DNA of 64,000 nucleotides from Xenoacremonium recifei (taxonomy: Eukaryota; Ascomycota; Sordariomycetes; Hypocreales; Nectriaceae): assembly GCA_012184525.1 (NCBI GenBank), contig WOFQ01000001.1, positions 2,108,001-2,172,000 of the forward strand, written 5' to 3'. The notes beneath the pieces are model-generated. The model made no database searches, was not told the DNA's origin, and saw only the letters and a list, made by a program, of their open reading frames with translations. The translations under genes were made by a program, and so were the position numbers. Numbering within the stretch: position 1 is the stretch's first letter; every line of letters starts with the position of its first letter. Below, piece by piece: positions 56,759-64,000 of this stretch.

Positions 56759-58228
56759 ATGTCGACAACCATGGTATACAACACGAGCTCTCAGCTGGAG
56801 AGCCAGACGACGTCGATGCTGTCACAGAAGACCAACGGTCTTTCTATCGAGAGGCGAAGCCATCGGCCCAAGTCTTTGCAATTAGCCCCCTTCGATGCTA
56901 GCGAGTTGAGTCGTCGATTATCCGTGGTGGTAGGAACAGAAGATGAGAAGGTTGACCCGTCCACTCAAACGCCTCCTCATTCGGCAAACGGCATCAAAAA
57001 CTATTCATATCATCTCGGAATGGACCGCCAACCTAGTGTCAAGCGAAAAGACTCAACTACTCCGCGCTCAATCTTGAAGGATACGTCGCCTAAGGAGTCC
57101 GGCTCTCCTCGAAAGTCGAGCCTACCCAAGGAGCCATCTCCCAAGGATACAGGCTTTTCGCCAAAGTTGCAACTACCTGGCAGGAAGGGCTCAGCCGAGT
57201 CTGAGAAGGGAGAAAGTCGAAGCACTTCCAGGAGAGGCTCAAGAAAGGACAGTACTTCCTCAAGAAGGAGTAGCATCCTAGACCGTCTTCATTGGAGAGG
57301 TTCCAACTACGACGAGAAGGAAGAGGAACAGACGCAGAAGGCGACCACGCCTGCTTACCGCCATGTCCCCAAGGTTGCTGCCTCTCAGTTTGCCCGCACC
57401 ACCACCGTTGAAACCGTCACGCAGAAGGCTGCCCACAACAAGCAGATGAAGCCGGCCCCCGGACCCGGAGCCATGTCCAATGGTACTATGTCGCACCAAG
57501 ACTACAATAAGGCGTACCGAAGGGCACAGAGCTTGTGTAGTGGTCGGCCTTATGAGCGCAACAGCCAGTTCCAGCTCACCATCCTTGAGACGACTGCAGA
57601 GGTCGACGAGGAGCAGCTGCAACAGAATCCTCGAACTGGAAGCGATGGCAACATCTGGAACAAGAGCTTCGAAATGGGCGGCGAGGAACTCCGTCGAATG
57701 AGCACAGGCAATATGCACCTGAGACCTGATGCCAACCGAAATCCTCTGGATGTGGCGGGAGCCATGGCACAGCTCAGGAGGGACTCACTCGGCATGGCCC
57801 AAACCCGGAAAGATTCTGTCAACTCCTCTTCTCCCTTTCGCAAGGACTCTGGGGTGTCGTCAGCCATCGCAACACCTGGGCGACGAGACTCGAACACTCC
57901 TGCATCACCATTTCGAGCAGAGTTCGACCCCCTGGCATACCTCCGACGCGACTCTGATGCTTTTTCTTCTCGACGAGGCAGTGTGGCGTCTAAACAGGAA
58001 CAGGTAGACTGGTCCCAGAGTGACGAGCCTCTTAACCGGTCTGGGACTCCTTCCAGCGGACGGCGAAGTTCTGACGGCAAGTGGCGGCTCCGAGGTCGCA
58101 TTGGAAGCTCTAGCCGGCACTCGGAAGAGAAAGATGAGCCTCTTGTCCAGGTGGGACATCCGACACCTCCCATGACACCTCGTTCTCCGAAGTCAGGATT
58201 CCTTGCGCGATTCAAGCGTCAGCAGTAG
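56759..58228 (+). CDS. Ser/Arg-rich protein with many basophilic-kinase sites
   Basis: A single exon encodes 489 residues from the ATG of MSTTMVYNTSSQ; the frame is open for 67 more codons upstream, but that part has low-quality, leader-like composition. No folded domain is evident. The sequence is dominated by Ser, Arg, Lys and Pro. At least ten Arg-[Arg/Lys]-x-Ser sites recur, e.g. VKRKDSTTPRS, SRRGSRKDS, LRRDSLG, TRKDSVN, FRKDSGV, GRRDSNT, SRRGSVA and GRRSSDG. That is the consensus of PKA and related kinases. Short semi-conserved blocks (HQDYNKAYRRAQSLCSG, NIWNKSFEMGGEELRRMS) and a C-terminal FLARFKRQ suggest a regulated scaffold. The function is unknown to me. The gene convergently abuts the HIT-finger gene. 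Confidence 0.78.
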   Translation: MSTTMVYNTSSQLESQTTSMLSQKTNGLSIERRSHRPKSLQLAPFDASELSRRLSVVVGTEDEKVDPSTQTPPHSANGIKNYSYHLGMDRQPSVKRKDSTTPRSILKDTSPKESGSPRKSSLPKEPSPKDTGFSPKLQLPGRKGSAESEKGESRSTSRRGSRKDSTSSRRSSILDRLHWRGSNYDEKEEEQTQKATTPAYRHVPKVAASQFARTTTVETVTQKAAHNKQMKPAPGPGAMSNGTMSHQDYNKAYRRAQSLCSGRPYERNSQFQLTILETTAEVDEEQLQQNPRTGSDGNIWNKSFEMGGEELRRMSTGNMHLRPDANRNPLDVAGAMAQLRRDSLGMAQTRKDSVNSSSPFRKDSGVSSAIATPGRRDSNTPASPFRAEFDPLAYLRRDSDAFSSRRGSVASKQEQVDWSQSDEPLNRSGTPSSGRRSSDGKWRLRGRIGSSSRHSEEKDEPLVQVGHPTPPMTPRSPKSGFLARFKRQQ

Positions 58229-58338
58229 AGACTGCGAGATCACAAAGACAAGCCCTACCAGCCAAAACCCCTGGTATCATTATTCAATATTTCACAACCT
58301 TCCTCGGGAAACTCGAACTGGGCGTTGATGCATTCAGC

Positions 58339-59196
58339 TCATCTCTTTTCCTGGGCTATCAGACGTTCAATGAGCTTCGTATCCTCCTCAGCAAGCTGCT
58401 GACGAATCATGGTCGTTACTTCCGTCCCGGCGGCGTCTTGCGAGTTCGTGAGATGCAAGATCAACTCGGAGTATTCTCGAATAGCCTCGCCCTCTTCACC
58501 GTCGGCCCTCATCGCCTTTCGCAAGGCTTCCTTCCCATTTTGTATTCCTATGTCATGATTCCATGTCTCTTTCTTCGGCAACCCCCTAAGCAAAGAAGCT
58601 GGAATACCTGGGTTTTGAGACCCAACATCAGAAGGTGGTTGAGTAGCAGCATGTATTTGGAGCAACTGGTCTGGTAGACCGGGGTATTTTTGAAAGAGCC
58701 GTCGCAGCTGCTCGGACGACTCTAATGCGCCAAAAGGATTCGTGGGATCGGAAGATTGTACCGGAGCATTAAATTGGACATCTGGAGCCGGAATCTCCTT
58801 GGATTTGGGTTTGGGTTCGGGATCGGGCGGATGGTTTTCACGATGCGTCTTGTTGCATGCCACAGAGCAACTAAAGATTAATATGATTAGCATGATTATC
58901 AGGGATGATCAGGATGGATATAAATCGCATATCATGGATACAAGAATGACCTACTATGGTAGATAACAACGAGGGCATTTATATTTGGGCACGTTTGTAT
59001 TGCACACGCCACAGAGTGAAGATTTTTCTGGTGCTATTGATGCTTTATCGGGTTCTTGTGATGGAGCTGACTCGTCCGCTTTGCTCGTGAGCTCTGGTTC
59101 CTGCGTGACGTCGGTTCTATCATTGATCGCCTTGGTTGAGGATTCTGTCGAGGTCACCTGCTCCTTGTCGCTCTCGGCGCTGAGAGAGCTCGACAT
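58339..59196 (-). CDS. HIT1: HIT-type zinc-finger protein (Hit1/ZNHIT3-like)
   Basis: Exons 58955-59196 and 58339-58870 join through a GTAGGT donor and TTTAG acceptor inside a Tyr codon, giving 257 residues. The join completes a zf-HIT finger with ligands C62, C65, C74, C77, C82, C86, H90 and H94. N-terminal 60 residues are Ser/Glu/Thr-rich disorder. The rest is Pro-rich then helical, with EQLRRLFQKYPGLPDQLL. Hit1/ZNHIT3 binds Rsa1/NUFIP and stabilises Snu13 and Nop58 during box C/D snoRNP assembly. The finger is certain; the Hit1 assignment over other ZNHIT proteins is by size and layout. An out-of-frame ATG lies five bases upstream of the chosen start. Confidence 0.85.
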
Positions 59197-59587
59197 TGCA
59201 TCAGGAGGGTTGTTCTTGACGACAACAAAAGACAAAGAGAGTGAAGAAGAAGGAACGAGGCTGCAGCCCCGAAGTCGCGATCTGATTTACTTTCTGGACG
59301 GGTCCTACCTGAAAAAAGCCCGACCGCCCCGCGCCAGCATCCTTCCCGCGTTTGCAGGGCAGCTGCCAGCCAGAAGCAAAAAATCAATTCGGACCCGCTT
59401 CGGCTCTCTGTCCGTCCCCGGGCTTGCATCATAGCTCTCGCATTACTAATACCCGGCCTATCACCATGAGTCGGCGGCGAAAAGTCGCCAACCGAGAGGC
59501 CGATGGACTTCTTTAGAGCGATTTGTTCTTCAACCATTCTTCTCATCCCCTCCATTCACCAACGACCCGATCCTTACACAACCCACG
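59197..59587. promoter_or_regulatory. divergent promoter of HIT-finger gene and NFU1
   Basis: A 391 bp gap between two divergent starts. Its GC-rich middle (about 59310-59410) contains CGG and CCGGG blocks. No other gene fits. Confidence 0.55.
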
Positions 59588-60594
59588 ATGGCATCGTCAA
59601 GAGCTCCTAGACTAGTGTCGCGGGCGCTGTCCGCTGCAGCGCGGCCGATCTCAGAAACTCCTGCCCGAGCAGCTCCGCGCTGGGCTCGGCAACTGAGCAC
59701 CCAGACCAGACTCCCCGTTGTGGCCACCGGTGCGCGGCCACAGATTCGACGACAACAGCGAGCAGCTCCCAGCATCGCCGGAGTCGGTAGCGGTGCGAGG
59801 ACAATCTTCATCCAGACGGAGAGCACGCCGAACCCAGATGCGCTCAAGTTCCTACCGAATCACCGAGTCGTTCCCGAAGAGATCAATACGCCCTTCATCG
59901 AATACCTGAACCCTCGATCTACGATTTCCCCGCCGTACCCCTCGCCTCTCGCCGCAAAACTCATGAACATTGATGGAATTACCTCAGTCTTCTACGGCGC
60001 CGATTTCATTACCGTGACCAAGGCCGCAGACGTTAACTGGGCGCATGTTCGGCCGGAGATCTTCTCCCTGATCACAGAGGCTATCACATCTGGCGAGACT
60101 ATCGTCAATATCGCAGAGCGCAAAGAGGGCGAGGCTGGGATGGAAGCTGAAGAGGATAGTCTCGCATACAACGAAGACGACAGCGAGGTTGTGGGCATGA
60201 TCAAAGAGCTGCTTGAAACCAGAATTCGACCAGCTATTCAAGAAGATGGTGGCGACATCGAATTCCGTGGTTTTGACGATGACGGGATGGTGCATCTGAA
60301 GCTGCGAGGTGCCTGCCGAACGTGTGACTCCAGCACCGTGACCTTGAAGAATGGTATTGAAGGCATGTTGATGCATTATGTGAGTTCTCCTCCAGACTAC
60401 CAACGCTCGTAAATGGTCCTAACAATTGCTAGATTGAGGAGGTCAAGGGAGTCCTCCAAGTATTGGATCAAGAGGAGGAAATTTCGTTACAGGAGTTCGC
60501 CAAGTTTGAAGAGAAGCTGAAGCAGCAGAAGGGTGTTTCAACTCCTCCTCCGCCAGGGTCACCAAATGCTGCGCCACAGGTTTCGGCTGGTTAA
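59588..60594 (+). CDS. NFU1: mitochondrial iron-sulfur cluster carrier NFU1
   Basis: Exons 59588-60379 and 60433-60594 (GTGAGT donor, GCTAG acceptor) encode 317 residues. Residues 1-70 form an Arg/Ala/Ser-rich presequence. The Nfu N-domain spans about 73-165 (QTESTPNPDALKFLP). The NifU-like C-domain covers 203-275 and carries the cluster-binding CxxC as C243 and C246 (GACRTCDSSTVTLKNGIE). Nfu1 passes [4Fe-4S] clusters to lipoate synthase and other targets in the matrix. The last 40 residues are Lys/Gln/Pro-rich. The intron splits the helix LMHY/IEEVKGV exactly as family alignment expects. Confidence 0.96.
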
Positions 60595-63500
60595 ACCGGC
60601 TTTCTGACTCACGCTGTTTGCCTTGATCAGATGGCATGTACTTTGTAAAATAGTATACTGGAAGGGGCCTCGCGATACCCATGGATACGAAGGCCAACGT
60701 ATAACCTCAAAAATAAAATTGTATAGAGCAAAATTCTGAACCGGATCGTGATGAAGGCAGTCGCAATGTATCCCGTCGACAGCCGGCCAACATCATCGTG
60801 TATTCATGATGCTTTAGCGCCCGATGTGGCGCCAACCCTCCTTGTCGTCGCCGGATTGGGTGAAGACGACCAGGATGAAGCCAACCCCTCCCGATTGTGC
60901 TGCAGCCAACATGGCACCATTGTTGACAAGCCGGAGGATGTGTTTTCCATCGAGACCCGGGTGCTCCTGGATAGACCGGGACGGACTGCCTTAGTGGATG
61001 TGTGGCGGCGGGCAGTACGATAGCGGCCTCAACTAGGGTGCTTCGGATGGTCTTGTGCCTTCCAAATCTCCGATGGATAGCTTGCGTGGTCTTAGAATGA
61101 GGTCGAAATTATGCATGCTACTGGAGCAATGCAGCAGGACGGGTTCCCGCGGTTGTGTCTCCGGATACGGCACTCGATCCGAGAGCCCCAAGCAACAGCA
61201 TATGCGAGACGCATGCTGTGGTAAAGACCATTGGCGTCCAGTCAACCCGTAGTGAACGTGAGCGTGCACTGTGCTGGGCTGTGCGAATGCTGAGCCGCCA
61301 TCACCTCGGCTTCCAAGGTTCTCGTCGATTCGATGCAGGCGACGCAGAAATCCGGGGTAACGACCCCGCCCTTTTCCAGCTGGAGCCGCCATCAGGAAGC
61401 GGGGCGAATGTCTCCAATTCTCGTCTTCTTCGGCTATTCTCCGTCGAGCTCTGATGCAAAGTGACATGCCACCTTCTGATACCTAGGTACCTATCATATC
61501 ATGAGTTAAAGCCAAGTGTACTATGCTTTGTGGTTTCATAACCCTAATAGGCTCCTGTAGTGGGAGTATGTATTCTGGACTGTCATGCCAACCTTCATGT
61601 GACCAGCAACGAACTGCAATAAGAGCGCAATTGATGGACAGCCATTCGCCCTCTTTATCCGATGTCAGATCAGGCCAAGGTACAGTAGGATGTGGGTTTG
61701 CAAGGCAAGGTCACCCATTATCGAACACTTACACAGACCGTTGGCGCGCATGCTGCGACTCTGCAATGAGCTCGAGCACCTTTGTCCCATGCGCGCCCAT
61801 AAACGACGAGCAGATGTTGAAATGACCACGCTGGCTGTCCTGAAACTCTGTAGACGGAGCCCTAAAAAGTCCCGAACTCACCTTGTACGGTATGTACATG
61901 TACGCATATCCAAGTGACGGGCTCTTGAAGCCTTGGTGGCCTGGTGTGCAAATCTGTTCCAATGCCGTGTTCCAGTCCAAGGCCGACGCTAGGGTGCCAT
62001 CGACGAGCCGCGTGACGGGCTGCAGGTTTGGTGCTGTTGTCACCGACTCCAGCTGTCCAGGCTGTCTACCGTCTCAGGGGCTCATCTGCCGGGCTAGGCA
62101 GTTGGTGACAGAGGTGGCTGCGTAGCGTCACTCGTCGCCCGCGCAATCCAGTACAGATCCGGTGAGGTCTGGACAGGGCATGCTGGTACTGTGCTTGTCA
62201 GCCATGTGAAGACTCAGGCACAGGTAGAGTTCGCGGCTCTCAGGCGTGACCCATTGCGCCGGAAACTGTCACTAAGAGGGTCCTCCAGCCTCGCCGCCAG
62301 GCTCTGACGCAAGATGGGCAGAGGAAAAATGAGGTGGCCACGGCAGTCAAGCGCGTGCGTCACGAAACGTAATCAGCCGTCCGCATTGGGTGGCAGTTGA
62401 TGGGACGAGAAGGACAACGGGCGTCGAAAGTCCAGATCAAAGCCGTGTCTGGTTGTACACAATTGGTGTGCCAGAACCAACACGCTGGCTGTCGAGGCGC
62501 AGGGTCCCATTCCCCAAAAGCGCCCGCGAGATCGCTGCAATTGCAGTGATCGACAGCTTATTGCTAGCTTGTTAGCTTGATCCGCGAGCTAAGTCCGGGG
62601 GATTTAGGTCGGGACTTGGAAGCCGTTGAAGTGCCCCTGCCTGCACCTCCTGAGATGCAACAGAGCAGCACTTGGCGCAGTCTGGACCGGCATTGTTCTT
62701 CTTGTGTCCCAGGCCCGTAAATATCGCAGTAGGAACTGAACTTTGATCGATAGTTGTGAAGATATCTCAAAAGAACGTCTGTGACTATCCGCAGATCTTT
62801 ACCTGATGATTGAGTGTGGGGAAATGGCGTCGGGCACTGTACAGCATGACCCCAGCCACGTCCCTCAAAAATGGGACTACCAGAGAAGAGATGGAAAGCA
62901 GAAAGTTACTGTATAACTCTCAGTCACGAGTGTCCTCGAAGACATTGAGAGTGTCAAGTCGTCCGATAGGCCCAGAGGCTGGCGGACTGAGGCATCTGCG
63001 GGATCTGAGAGGGTATTTACTTGATGCCCCGCCACCGCGGTTGACAGCGATGAATGAACGATGATGATGATGGTACAGTGCCGTTTCCGCTGCTTTGATA
63101 CTGTGCGATCAGGGGGCCAGCGAGGACGGGACGGGTTCACGGAAACCTGGAATTCAAGGACCAAGAGAGGGGGCCACCTGTTTGTGCTTGAACAACGGCG
63201 GGGTCGATGCCGGCATGGGTCGACAGGAGACAGGCTTGGGTGGTATGCTGTGGTGTGTGCTTGTCCGTCGGCATTGGCGAGAGCATGTTCGACTTGTCGA
63301 AGCAATCAATACTCCTTCTGGGCATCATGGTCAGATTCCGGGCCTTGGAGGGCGGTGGCTTGGAACCAGTGGCGTGTGGTTTTCCTCCTCTTGCTCCTAT
63401 CCCCTCCGGTCTCCCAGGGACGATGGCTCTTCTCCTCCCGTCCTCGCAGCACCCCATGGATGGCATTGCCCGGGGTTTGGCTCGTTGCCCAGGCTGGACT

Positions 63501-64000
63501 AGGGATGGTCGATGAGCTTCTTCCGAGCCAGTGTGGAGTGTCCAATCCGCTTTCACTGCAACAAGCACGTCTGCACACACGCGCGCCGACAAGCATCCAC
63601 CAGCGTCTTGTTCGTTGGGATGGAGGAGCTTCGCGGCTGGGGAGGGGGAGGTGCGCGTGCCGGAGGGGACGGGGATCGGCCTTGGGAAGCAACTCGACGA
63701 CTAGCACCGGCGAATCCAGAGATTCTATAGGCTGGTCGAAAATACCCGGGCATTGTCGCATGTGCTGAATGCCTTGTACTCGACTCTGCCATTGATATGG
63801 CCGTCGAGACCTTCGACCTCGAGAGGAGGGACATGGGAGAGAGCCAAACTGTTAGCGCACTGAGGAGGCGAGATCCCAGGGGGCCCCTAGTCGGACGCGC
63901 TCGCCAATCACGAGGCGGCGCTCGAGCCCCAGGCTGGCCTAAGGTTCTGTGCAGGAGGGCGGGTTCCCACCGGGCACTGGCTGGTGCGCGCTGGCGGTCG
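60595..64000. other. 3.4 kb right edge without supported gene
   Basis: Apart from the NFU1 3' signal listed next, I find no coding sequence of family character. Open frames up to 235 codons near 63061-63768 occur in several overlapping frames on both strands, which argues for base composition rather than coding. A gene beyond the right edge may have its promoter here. Confidence 0.45.
60712..60717 (+). terminator. AATAAA polyadenylation hexamer
   Basis: An A-rich AATAAA lies about 118 nt past the NFU1 stop. It is the best candidate 3'-end signal for NFU1. Confidence 0.5.

Noticed and set aside
61033..63768. Several mid-sized frames near the right edge
   Set aside because: They overlap on both strands, have no shared splice logic and show no family resemblance.

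Overview
The window is nuclear DNA of a filamentous ascomycete. The evidence is short GT-AG introns (about 50-110 nt) in most genes, TGCTAAC-like branch points, compact spacing on both strands, a HET-domain gene, an AA11 chitin-type LPMO and the fungal DASH subunit Dad3. Protein character suggests Sordariomycetes, perhaps Hypocreales; that placement is inference. Nothing looks prokaryotic, viral or transposon-derived, and I support no rRNA, tRNA or CRISPR array.

Layout, left to right. 0.6-11.1 kb is housekeeping: eS6 (-), Ctf8 (+), DPH1 (-), V-ATPase subunit B (-), HMG-CoA lyase (-), alpha-tubulin (-). 12.1-17.5 kb holds a Pga1-like ER membrane protein (+), a WW/Gln-rich protein (-) and a secreted AA11 LPMO (-). 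A 3 kb gene-free stretch follows. An ataxin-2/Pbp1-type protein (-) lies at 20.5-23.5 kb, then another 2.9 kb gap. QCR2 (-) and RPC82 (+) diverge at 28 kb, followed by the mitochondrial GTP/GDP carrier Ggc1 (+). A 6.4 kb coding region at 33.7-40.2 kb makes a 2,152-residue repeat-rich coiled-coil protein. Next come a HET-domain gene (+), DAD3 (+), mitoribosomal uS5m (-), a 73-residue membrane protein (+), an unrecognised 529-residue protein (-) and a 1,015-residue degenerate GTPase-RasGEF fusion (-). A 4.9 kb gene-free stretch precedes a Ser/Arg-rich protein (+). A HIT zinc-finger gene (-) and NFU1 (+) then share a divergent promoter. The last 3.4 kb has no supported gene.

The genes do not form one pathway or biosynthetic cluster. 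Several serve mitochondria (QCR2, Ggc1, uS5m, NFU1, probably HMG-CoA lyase), several translation or RNA (eS6, DPH1, uS5m, RPC82, Pbp1, Hit1-like), and some chromosomes or cytoskeleton (Ctf8, Dad3, alpha-tubulin). Exon joins were worked out by hand from splice sites and reading frame, and in recognised families also from the expected protein. The least understood loci are the coiled-coil protein, the GTPase-RasGEF fusion, the ataxin-2-like protein without a visible LSm domain, the 529-residue protein and the Ser/Arg-rich protein.
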